Positions 51,166 through 58,309 of a stretch of DNA of 64,000 nt are shown in pieces. Source of the DNA: Pseudidiomarina piscicola (GTDB lineage: Bacteria > Pseudomonadota > Gammaproteobacteria > Enterobacterales > Alteromonadaceae); assembly GCF_902806985.1 (NCBI RefSeq), contig NZ_CADCXY010000002.1, forward strand, positions 186,001 to 250,000, given 5' to 3'. The position numbers and the translations under genes are program-made. A model generated the notes under the pieces. It saw only the letters and a program-made list of their open reading frames with translations, searched no databases and was not told the origin of the DNA. Position 1 is the first letter of the stretch. Each line of letters opens with the position of its first letter.

Positions 51166-51903
51166 GTGCTTAAACCTAAGATTGTGGTCCCCCAACAGTT
51201 CATTCATGAGCATCCGATTGCCGATGGTGAAGACTTCGGCGTGCTGTGCTGGAATACCCAGAAGTTGACCGAAACACTTAAGTTTCAACGGGCGCTCGCA
51301 CACACTTTAGCTGATTACCCTTGTTTATTTTTATTGCTCCAAGAAGCCAAGCTGAGTGCTAAAGAGAATTGGTTGTTACCGCATTGGTCTTATGCTGTGG
51401 CGCCGAATATGCAAACGCGACGGTCGACATATGGCGTCCTCACCGCTAGCCAATATGCCTTCGCCGAAGCTCAGCCGCGACTAAGCAACAAGCGCGAGGG
51501 TATGTTCGCAACGCATAAAAGTTACATGCTCTCGCATCACGCGTTGGCAGAGGGTGGTTCTTTGTTAGTCGTCAACGTGCATGCCGTTAATTTTGTCAGC
51601 ACAAAGCAGTTTTCTAAAGAGATCGACCTTATTAAAACGGAACTATTAGGGCACCAAGGCCCGCTCATCGTGGCGGGTGACTTTAACGTGTGGAGCCGGC
51701 AACGCCGCTTACGCTTGCTGCAATTCTGTCGCAGCATTGGTCTGCGCCAGGCGATTATGGTTGACCCGCACCTTATCAAAACCTATCGGCAACACCCGCT
51801 CGATTTCATTTTCTATCGCGACCTTACCCTGCAAGAAACGGCCGCGGTCGATACCAGCACGGTATCCGACCATAACCCTCTCTATGCGCGGTTTAAGTTA
51901 TAG
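51166..51903 (+). CDS. Endonuclease/exonuclease/phosphatase-family protein
   Basis: A 245-residue protein starting at GTG 51166, preceded by AAAGGCGAG. It follows the EEP fold: LCWNTQK and LLLQEAK (metal-binding Glu) near the N-terminus, NVHAVNF, AGDFNVWSR and the C-terminal SDHNPLYARF with the catalytic His-Asn. Members hydrolyse phosphodiesters or phosphomonoesters, such as DNA, RNA or lipids. No signal peptide is present. It resembles the DUF-type small EEP proteins of Alteromonadales and Vibrio. Substrate unknown. Confidence 0.88.
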   Translation: MLKPKIVVPQQFIHEHPIADGEDFGVLCWNTQKLTETLKFQRALAHTLADYPCLFLLLQEAKLSAKENWLLPHWSYAVAPNMQTRRSTYGVLTASQYAFAEAQPRLSNKREGMFATHKSYMLSHHALAEGGSLLVVNVHAVNFVSTKQFSKEIDLIKTELLGHQGPLIVAGDFNVWSRQRRLRLLQFCRSIGLRQAIMVDPHLIKTYRQHPLDFIFYRDLTLQETAAVDTSTVSDHNPLYARFKL

Positions 51904-52108
51904 CAGCATGCGATTTAGTCGTGATCGCGCGAAAATGGACTTACCAGCTTTCACTAAACAGTCTCAATATTCTTAAAGTTCGCCTTTTCAAAGCAGGCCG
52001 CAAATTCAACTACTGTCGGCAAACTGCCGCACAAATGCCGTAGTGGTTTTTGTAAATTGTGGTATTTTCTAAGTCATCAATTAGTTTTAATCAAGGGCTG
52101 ACTACCGC

Positions 52109-52636
52109 ATGACTATTAATAGCGAAAAAGTAAAACAGCTACGCGCTGAGAAGGGCTGGTCACAAGAGCAGTTGAGTGAGTTATGTGGGGTAAATTTAAG
52201 AACTATTCAGCGACTTGAGAAAAGAGGCAGCGCATCGCCAGAAACCATAAAAGCATTGGCTGCGGTCTTTGAAGTCAGCGTCGATGCATTGCTGCGCCCG
52301 CTGGAAAATAGCCCACAAGGCGCAGCAGCGAGCGTACTCAAGACACTTAAAAATTTCGATAACTTCCTGGCTCGCTCTGGGCGTTATGAGTTTTGGTGGT
52401 TTTTCTTATTTTTTGTCTTAATGCTTGCGCTTGCGGAAACAGTACATACCGTACTGGCGAGCATTATCGCAATTATTTTGCTCGTTCCTTTCTTGGCAGT
52501 TTCAACCCGCCGCCTAAGAGACGCCGGTCAGAGTATCTGGTGGCAATGGATGTACCTCGTGCCGTTTGGTGGACTTTTAGTGCTTTATTTCTTGGCTATG
52601 CCGAGTTTAGACCGCTCGCAAGCTATGCCTCGCTAA
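52109..52636 (+). CDS. XRE HTH fused to DUF805 membrane domain
   Basis: A 175-residue protein: a Cro/CI-type HTH (about 5-60, LRAEKGWSQEQLSELCGVNLRTIQRLE) and a C-terminal DUF805-like membrane domain with three hydrophobic helices (about 85-170; GRYEFWWFF and the STRRLRDAGQSIWWQ motif). DUF805 proteins are small inner-membrane proteins of unknown role. The fusion places a DNA-binding domain at the membrane, so it could act as a membrane-tethered regulator. The likely targets are unknown. Confidence 0.85.
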   Translation: MTINSEKVKQLRAEKGWSQEQLSELCGVNLRTIQRLEKRGSASPETIKALAAVFEVSVDALLRPLENSPQGAAASVLKTLKNFDNFLARSGRYEFWWFFLFFVLMLALAETVHTVLASIIAIILLVPFLAVSTRRLRDAGQSIWWQWMYLVPFGGLLVLYFLAMPSLDRSQAMPR

Positions 52637-52683
52637 AAAGGTGTGTAGGTTATCAAAATCGGCAAGCCGCCGTTCATCGGCAG

Positions 52684-53013
52684 TCAGTCGTGCTCGCGCC
52701 AAATTCGAAAACGAACGACCATATACCAAACAAAGCCCACAACGAACGTGAGTAGCGCTAAAATATTTAGCTCATTGCGTTGTTCATAGTCGTCGCCAGT
52801 GAGGTAAAACCATAGCAAGCCAACCACCACCAAAATCAGCGCTACAACGCCTTCTATTTGCAGGCTTTTCGACGTGTTTTTCGTGGTTATTTTGCTTTGT
52901 TTAGGATGCTTTTGTTGCGCAGGTTTATCGGATTTCACATAGCCACAAGCAGGACAGCTGTAGTTGTTATCTAGCACTTGATCTTCGCATTCTGGACATT
53001 TCTCGATAGCCAT
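52684..53013 (-). CDS. Zinc-ribbon membrane protein of unknown function
   Basis: A 109-residue protein starting with a double CxxC zinc ribbon (CPECEDQVLDNNYSCPAC, cysteines at 6, 9, 20 and 23), then a lysine-rich linker and two transmembrane helices (about 52-70 and 82-99). Such small proteins are common in Vibrio and Alteromonadales accessory regions. No partner is evident. Start supported by the immediate onset of the zinc ribbon. Function unknown. Confidence 0.75.
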   Translation of the reverse strand: MAIEKCPECEDQVLDNNYSCPACGYVKSDKPAQQKHPKQSKITTKNTSKSLQIEGVVALILVVVGLLWFYLTGDDYEQRNELNILALLTFVVGFVWYMVVRFRIWREHD

Positions 53014-53065
53014 AGCATTACCTCTTATGCATTTACTGGAAGCATGGTCAACTTAGTGGAAATGT

Positions 53066-53629
53066 TCAAGTCTCGATATTTATTGCTATTAGGCGAGCAA
53101 CCTCTTTAACCACAGTTTCATTCATCGTATTAAACGTTCTGTGGTCAAATGCATCTCGCCCAAACGACGTAACCATTACGTCGGGAAGCGCTTTGGTAAA
53201 CGGGCAGCCGTCCTTTTCGGCATCGATGACCGTTCTCGCAATTCGGTCGTACTCATCGAAACACTCATTCTCTTTACAGCATGTGTTTGCCAGGTCGAGC
53301 TCATATAAAGCCTCAGAGAGGTAGCTTGAGAACAAGTCTTCAGCTTTGCTGAGCTCTTGTTGAGCTATTTTTTCAGCATAGTCACTGCTACCAGCGGCCT
53401 TGTCTTGTCCGTCACCCCCCAAAGGCGACACTCCCAGTTGCCGACGTCGCTCGTTTACTTTGTTGGTGTACTCTTCTGACATCGGGTTGATGCCGCGCCG
53501 CCGATCCTTTGCGTCAGAGATTGAGTCTCCCATGAAGTCATATTCTTCAGGAAACAGCCAGCCATGAACGAGGATCTTCAAACGTCCCTTGAGTAAATCT
53601 TGCAAGAAATAGTGCTGTTTATTTTTCAC
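53066..53629 (-). CDS. Hypothetical protein
   Basis: A 187-residue soluble protein, acidic, with several pairs of cysteines in the second half (CCKENEC) and an N-terminal basic region. No domain is recognised. Its 3' end is 52 bp from the start of the zinc-ribbon gene and its 5' end is 14 bp downstream of the metallophosphatase stop, so it probably belongs to the same operon as the latter. The reading frame has no internal signs of decay. Confidence 0.6.
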   Translation of the reverse strand: MKNKQHYFLQDLLKGRLKILVHGWLFPEEYDFMGDSISDAKDRRRGINPMSEEYTNKVNERRRQLGVSPLGGDGQDKAAGSSDYAEKIAQQELSKAEDLFSSYLSEALYELDLANTCCKENECFDEYDRIARTVIDAEKDGCPFTKALPDVMVTSFGRDAFDHRTFNTMNETVVKEVARLIAINIET

Positions 53630-53643
53630 TCGTCACCTCCCCT

Positions 53644-54543
53644 TCAAACCGAGTAGAACTTTGAATCACAAAGACCAGCGTCATCTAATCTGTAGCCCAC
53701 CATTTTTCCATTGTCTGCTACAGACCAATCGACACAGGCAATTGATTTTGATTGCAGGCTCGGGCGCCCTTTCATCCAATAGTGACCTATGAATAGGGGC
53801 TTCTGGTTGTCGTAACCCGGCATCGTGTCCCCTGGCACTTGGTGTTCCGGCAGGTTTGATGGATCTTCAACGCCAACCGCAAGCGCTCTGTAGCTGCGAT
53901 CATCCTCTCTCCACCACTTGGTTCTAATCTCAGTTCGCTCGTTTTTATCTTTGTCTAAAAATGAATAGCCCGGAGGAAGTGGTACTTCCCAGCCTTTGCA
54001 AAGCACCTCTATTGCGTCATAAAGTTCATGACCTTTGGTATTCGCAGCGCTCCATGCATCGGAATGAAGCACGCCATCAGAAGCATAGTCATCTAGTACC
54101 GATAACGAGGGTTCGTGCCAACACGCATGCACGACGCGCAGCTCAGGCAAATCCAAATAGATGGGTAAGGTTTTAAACCACTCGATGGTATCGCTGTACC
54201 AACCTGCATCTTGCGTTGCTTCGTTTAGGAAAGCCTGATGTTGATCAAAGTTTTTATCTGAGTGTTCTCGCAAGTGGTTGCCATCTTCGTCTTCTGTGGC
54301 CCAAGCGACTGCATTAAATTCATGATTGCCCATGATGCAAACAGCAGAGTCTGCTTCGCACATGCGCTTTATGACTTCAACTGAGCGCTGCTGCTGCGGC
54401 CCCCGATCGATTAAATCTCCGACTGAAACTAAGATTCGCTCAGGATGACGATAAACGCCGTTACTTTCCCGATACCCCATTTTGCTGAGCAACGCTTCAA
54501 GTTCGTCAGCGTGCCCATGAATATCTCCAATAATGTCGTACAT
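53644..54543 (-). CDS. Calcineurin-like metallophosphatase (ApaH/PrpE-like)
   Basis: I choose ATG 54543, where the protein begins with the motif MYDIIGDIHG, rather than 54765, which adds 74 unconserved residues that overlap another gene. The 299-residue product has the metallophosphatase signatures GDIHGHADE, GDLIDRG, GNHEFNA and a later His in VHACWHEP and GHYWMKG. Relatives hydrolyse dinucleoside polyphosphates, phosphoproteins or 2',3'-cAMP-type bonds. The insertion between the core motifs is long and the branch is unclear. It precedes the hypothetical gene at 53066 closely. Confidence 0.88.
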   Translation of the reverse strand: MYDIIGDIHGHADELEALLSKMGYRESNGVYRHPERILVSVGDLIDRGPQQQRSVEVIKRMCEADSAVCIMGNHEFNAVAWATEDEDGNHLREHSDKNFDQHQAFLNEATQDAGWYSDTIEWFKTLPIYLDLPELRVVHACWHEPSLSVLDDYASDGVLHSDAWSAANTKGHELYDAIEVLCKGWEVPLPPGYSFLDKDKNERTEIRTKWWREDDRSYRALAVGVEDPSNLPEHQVPGDTMPGYDNQKPLFIGHYWMKGRPSLQSKSIACVDWSVADNGKMVGYRLDDAGLCDSKFYSV

Positions 54544-54625
54544 TAATACTCCGTTTTTCTGGGTTGTTTTCAGCTGCTGTCGATCACTCTGCTCTGTGTC
54601 TTCGACACGTACCGTCGCACTGGAA

Positions 54626-54985
54626 TCAGCCAATATGCACTGAGGCACGGGCTGGACATGGTTTTTCATCGTCAGCAGCGGAAATATAGCGCCCGTCGGT
54701 GTCATAAACCGCCACGGGTTGTTGGTCGATAATGAGAAGATAGTGCTTGATGGGCCCATAGACACCGTGGATTCCGTTGCGATCGCTGGTAATAGCTTGC
54801 GCGATAAATGGCTCGCCGTTTCCAGCCTTTAACGACGTATAGTGCTGGGTGATATCAAGCACATGTAAACGGTAAGGGCCAATAAGTGCCGCGAAGGTGA
54901 TCTGCCGAGGGCGGCTACTGATAAAAACACGTTCAAGGTAGGCCTTTGGGGCTGTTTCAAGGCTATAGTTGTGAGGGTGGCTCAT
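54626..54985 (-). CDS. Hypothetical protein (parent of the fragment at 45505)
   Basis: Start chosen at ATG 54985 because GGAGA lies 9 bp before it; the longer frame from 55102 is not supported. The 119-residue soluble protein has a conserved YGPIKHYLLIIDQQPVAVYDTDG C-terminus (quoted in part) that also occurs in the truncated copy at 45505-45690. No domain is recognised. It lies upstream of the metallophosphatase with an 82-bp gap. The upstream 303 bp (54986-55288) hold hairpins and a MetJ-type box but no gene. Confidence 0.6.
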   Translation of the reverse strand: MSHPHNYSLETAPKAYLERVFISSRPRQITFAALIGPYRLHVLDITQHYTSLKAGNGEPFIAQAITSDRNGIHGVYGPIKHYLLIIDQQPVAVYDTDGRYISAADDEKPCPARASVHIG

Positions 54986-55068
54986 TTCTTCGTCTCCAAT
55001 ATTTGCGGTTAAAAGGTGCAAATAAAGAGAGCAACACAATGCGTCTGAAGGTTCCTGGTGATACTTTG

Positions 55069-55145
55069 TCAGGCACATCCCAAGCCGTTGCTTGGTGACC
55101 ACCTTGCCCAGACAGGCAGGTTGGCGAGAGCGTTGCTCTTCTCTT
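55069..55145 (-). other. Cluster of short hairpins in the leader region
   Basis: Between the gene at 54985 and the MetJ box the sequence contains several closely spaced inverted repeats: CCAAGC/GCTTGG, GGTG/CACC and AGAGC/GCTCT, each with 2- to 4-base loops. They could form a structured 5' leader on the minus strand. I cannot match it to a known riboswitch class by eye. Confidence 0.35.
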
Positions 55146-55169
55146 AATGCGGTACTGACGATAGCATAT

Positions 55170-55185
55170 AGACGTCTAGACGTCT
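55170..55185. promoter_or_regulatory. Tandem MetJ boxes
   Basis: AGACGTCTAGACGTCT is two exact copies of the MetJ consensus AGACGTCT in tandem, embedded in an 18-bp perfect palindrome (55169-55186). The MetJ repressor binds such tandem boxes with S-adenosylmethionine as corepressor. The site lies 185 bp upstream of the hypothetical gene at 54985 and 104 bp upstream of the lipoate ligase; neither is a known methionine gene. Confidence 0.75.
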
Positions 55186-55215
55186 ACAAGTATTATCACC
55201 CTCGCCATTTCATAC

Positions 55216-55234
55216 ATCGTACTTTGCGTACGAT
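55216..55234. repeat. Inverted repeat before the lipoate ligase gene
   Basis: ATCGTAC and GTACGAT are perfect 7-bp inverted repeats with a 5-bp spacer. They overlap a possible -35 (TTGCGT at 55224-55229) whose -10 (TAAACT at 55247-55252) is 17 bp away, so this may be an operator of the next gene. Confidence 0.4.
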
Positions 55235-55288
55235 CGTATTCCCCCGTAAACTGCTAGGTAAACCTAACTAACGCACAAAGGTGGAGTG

Positions 55289-56338
55289 ATGCACGGCGAA
55301 TATAAAGTTCCTGGCGGCAAACTGGTCGTGGCCGACATTGAAGTAGCGAACAAAAGTATCAGTCACGCCAGTATCTCGGGTGACTTTTTCCTCGAGCCCG
55401 ACTCGGCCCTTGCTAGTATCAACCAAGCCTTACTTGGCCTCCCCAGCGATGCCAGTCATAAAGTGATTACAACGGCCGTGGCCGAGGCATTAGACGACGA
55501 TGTTGTGATGTTTGGCTTCTCTGCCGAAGCGGTTGCCACGGTCGTACGTCGCGCCTTGGGTAAAGCCAGTAGCTGGCTTGATCATACCTTTGAGTTAATT
55601 CCGCCAGTAACACTCCCAGCTGCGCAACATGCAGCCTTAGATGAGGTCATTGCAAACTCAGTCGCTAAAGGTGAGCGTGGGCCGACACTAAGATTCTGGG
55701 ACTGGGATGACCGCGTGGTGGTTATCGGCTCCTTTCAATCGGTGAAAAATGAAGTAGATATGGCCGCGGCGCAAGCCGAGCAAGTTAATGTCGTGCGCCG
55801 TATTACCGGTGGCGGTGCCATGTTTATGGAACCAGGTAACTGTATTACCTACTCGCTTACCGTGCCCACCTCGTTAGTCGACGGCATGAGTATCGAAAAG
55901 TCGTATCAATTCTTAGATGCATGGGTGATTTCGGCACTCGCCGAGGTCGGTATCAAGGCGCACTATGTGCCACTGAACGATATCGCCTCAACGGAGGGTA
56001 AAATTGGTGGTGCCGCGCAAAAGCGTTTTGCGAACGGCGTTGTGGTTCACCACGCTACCCTCGCCTATGATATCGACGCTAATAAAATGCTGCAGGTATT
56101 ACGTACTGGACGGGAAAAACTCTCTGACAAAGGCATTACCAGTGCCAATAAACGGGTTGACCCGATGCGTAGCCAAACCGGTCTAGCTCGAGATGAAATT
56201 ATTGATGCTTTCATGCGTCAGTTTGCGGCCATTTACAACACCCAGAACGGTGACTACTTAGCTCATGAACTGGACGCAGCAAAAGACCTTGTAACGCATA
56301 AGTTTCTTTCCGACGAATGGCTGTACAAGGTCAGCTAA
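55289..56338 (+). CDS. Lipoate-protein ligase with N-terminal accessory domain
   Basis: Start chosen at ATG 55289, with AGGTGGAG just upstream. The 349-residue protein has a C-terminal BPL_LplA_LipB catalytic domain (about 110-330; RRITGGGAMFMEPGNCITYS with the lipoyl-AMP-binding RRxTGGG loop, GKIGGAAQKR). An N-terminal segment of about 85 residues resembles the LplA accessory domain (EYKVPGGKLVV). In E. coli LplA the accessory domain is C-terminal, so this is a permuted order. The enzyme attaches lipoate to the E2 subunits of pyruvate and oxoglutarate dehydrogenases. Octanoyl transfer cannot be excluded. Confidence 0.85.
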   Translation: MHGEYKVPGGKLVVADIEVANKSISHASISGDFFLEPDSALASINQALLGLPSDASHKVITTAVAEALDDDVVMFGFSAEAVATVVRRALGKASSWLDHTFELIPPVTLPAAQHAALDEVIANSVAKGERGPTLRFWDWDDRVVVIGSFQSVKNEVDMAAAQAEQVNVVRRITGGGAMFMEPGNCITYSLTVPTSLVDGMSIEKSYQFLDAWVISALAEVGIKAHYVPLNDIASTEGKIGGAAQKRFANGVVVHHATLAYDIDANKMLQVLRTGREKLSDKGITSANKRVDPMRSQTGLARDEIIDAFMRQFAAIYNTQNGDYLAHELDAAKDLVTHKFLSDEWLYKVS

Positions 56339-56359
56339 GGCATCAGTGCAAACACGATA

Positions 56360-56382
56360 AGAGCGGCTAGGCTGGCCGCTCT
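56360..56382. terminator. Bidirectional hairpin between lipoate ligase and EamA gene
   Basis: AGAGCGGC and GCCGCTCT form an 8-bp GC-rich stem with a 7-base loop between two convergent genes. It overlaps the last codons of the EamA gene. Neither side has a long T-tract, so termination may be Rho-assisted. Confidence 0.45.
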
Positions 56383-57215
56383 CGTTGTAAGGTAGTTAGT
56401 AACACTAGCGGCACAATAATCAGCGTTGCACCTATATAGAAGCGCATTTCGGGCTGCTCAGCAAAAAAGATAATACCGACCACTACAGCCCCGACCAAGC
56501 CCGTGTATTCGGCGCTCGATACAACATTACTTTGCGCAGCGCGGTAGGCAAATACGCACGTTGCCGCATACACCAAAACAAAAACACTTGAGCCTAACGC
56601 TAGGCCAAGCATTTGCCAATTCCATGATGCCCCTTCCAGCAAGGCGCCTATCGCACCGAGCGGCAATGCGAACACTGAGGTATAAAACAAGGTTTCCAGT
56701 ACACCATGATGCGCCGGCAGCTTTTTAATCAGTAAATTATTGACCGCTAAAGAAAACGCGACGACTAAGGCCGCAACAACAAAGCCGTTTACCTCGCCGG
56801 GGTTGACGATCACAAGTACCCCACAAAGGCCCAGTACCGATGCCATCAAGGCAAGGAACGAAACGCGTTCGCGAAAGAACAGTACCGCCAAGATCACCGT
56901 TAATAGAGGTGCCGCATAAAACACAGCATTTGCGGTTGCCAACGGTAAGGTCGTTAACGACAGCACCATACATAATGAACCGATGAGCCAAATGTGTGAT
57001 CTGACCATATGCCAACGTAGTTGTGATGGCTTCAGTGGCTTACGCAGCCATAACATAAAGGGTAAAAGTAACACTAACGCACTAAGCTGGCGCATAAAGG
57101 CAAACATGAAAGGCGCATCGTGACTCCCCAAAAGCTTGATCATTGAGTCAGATAGAATAGCTACGTTATTTCCGAAAATGAGCATGACCACTGCTTGAAT
57201 AACGGTCCGATCCAT
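56367..57215 (-). CDS. EamA/DMT-family transporter
   Basis: A 282-residue protein with ten transmembrane helices in two EamA repeats (about 1-140 and 145-278). Members export amino acids or metabolites such as O-acetylserine, threonine or purines. It lies opposite a LysR regulator, whose divergent start is 107 bp away, so it is probably the regulator's target. Substrate is not predictable. The start ATG is supported by the immediate first helix. Confidence 0.88.
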   Translation of the reverse strand: MDRTVIQAVVMLIFGNNVAILSDSMIKLLGSHDAPFMFAFMRQLSALVLLLPFMLWLRKPLKPSQLRWHMVRSHIWLIGSLCMVLSLTTLPLATANAVFYAAPLLTVILAVLFFRERVSFLALMASVLGLCGVLVIVNPGEVNGFVVAALVVAFSLAVNNLLIKKLPAHHGVLETLFYTSVFALPLGAIGALLEGASWNWQMLGLALGSSVFVLVYAATCVFAYRAAQSNVVSSAEYTGLVGAVVVGIIFFAEQPEMRFYIGATLIIVPLVLLTTLQRERPA

Positions 57216-57322
57216 AACGCCTCCTCGATTCTCGTCTGGTCAATGAAGGCGCGATTTTACTTCCATCATTGTATTATTTAAAATGATATATATTCAGCTT
57301 GATATGAGGTATATCGATACTA

Positions 57323-58249
57323 ATGACCGTTCCGTTTCGCGCAATTCATTACTTCACCGAAGTTGCTAAGTCTGGCAGTTTTTCCAAGGCGGCCGACAAA
57401 CTATTTGTGACCCAAAGCGCGGTCAGTCACCAAGTTAAGCTACTCGAAGACTACCTCGCTCACCCGTTGTTTATTCGGCGCGGTCGTAGCCTACAACTGA
57501 CCGCTGTCGGGCGTAGCTTTTTAGACAAAATACAAGCCCCCATTGAAACCATTCAACTGGCATCATCGAGTATCAAAAGCGGCACCGATGGCCGTTTAAG
57601 GCTGGCGCTGTTTGGCTCTCTCGCTGTGAAGTGGATCATTCCTGCCATTGATGAGTTTCGCCAGCGTTTTCCTAATATTGAGCTGTCGTTACAGATCCTC
57701 ACCAACGACGGAGACTTTGATACCCGAACCGCAGACTGCTTCATAACCACGCGCCCGCCGCGTACCGGCTTCATTCGGTGCCATCTTTACGATGAAACCC
57801 TCAAACCCTATTGCGCACCAAGTCTCTGGCAGGAAGTACGCGAACTGGAACAGCCGCACGACTTAGCCAAGTATCCGTTACTCTCTGCAGCCTCAACCTT
57901 TGCTTCTGGTGCACCAGGGCACGATTGGCAAGAGTGGTTTAGTGCACTCGGTATGCCGAGTATTCCTGCAGGCACGAAAGTGCATCACTTTAGCCATTTG
58001 CTACTTGCCGCTGAAGCAGCAAAATACGGTCAAGGCATCGCCTTGTTAAATGAGTTCATGACCACCGCTCGTGAGCGTGAAAGTGAGCTGTTCGAATTGC
58101 CCTTTCACCGCATTCGTACCGACGATAGTTTCTACTTTATTTATCCTGAAGCCTATCAGCAGAATCCATCACACGAAGCACTGCGCGACTGGCTAAGTTC
58201 GCTTTGTAGTGGCCGCTGGCTAGGCATCACCAGCAGTCCATTAAGCTAG
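57323..58249 (+). CDS. LysR-family transcriptional regulator (GcvA-like)
   Basis: A 308-residue regulator: winged HTH (1-60; FSKAADKLFVTQSAVSHQVKLLE) and a substrate-binding effector domain (about 90-300). The closest relatives by pattern are the GcvA type. It is divergent from the EamA transporter gene; the 107-bp shared region contains AT-rich sequence suited to LysR binding. It most likely activates or represses that transporter in response to an amino acid-like effector. Confidence 0.92.
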   Translation: MTVPFRAIHYFTEVAKSGSFSKAADKLFVTQSAVSHQVKLLEDYLAHPLFIRRGRSLQLTAVGRSFLDKIQAPIETIQLASSSIKSGTDGRLRLALFGSLAVKWIIPAIDEFRQRFPNIELSLQILTNDGDFDTRTADCFITTRPPRTGFIRCHLYDETLKPYCAPSLWQEVRELEQPHDLAKYPLLSAASTFASGAPGHDWQEWFSALGMPSIPAGTKVHHFSHLLLAAEAAKYGQGIALLNEFMTTARERESELFELPFHRIRTDDSFYFIYPEAYQQNPSHEALRDWLSSLCSGRWLGITSSPLS

Positions 58250-58309
58250 AACTGAAGCGGCTCATCCTCTATAGTCTAATAAGGCCCACCGAAATGAGTT
58301 GATGTCACT

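Noticed and set aside
51904-52108. Terminator after the EEP gene (short GGCA/TGCC stem near 52020)
   Set aside because: The stem is only four base pairs and the following T-run is weak.
54544-54765. N-terminal extension of the metallophosphatase
   Set aside because: It overlaps the gene at 54626 in another frame and the conserved fold begins at MYDIIGDIHG (54543).
55103-55168. SAM or cobalamin riboswitch before the 54985 gene
   Set aside because: The stems do not fit the conserved cores of these classes that I know; reported only as a hairpin cluster.
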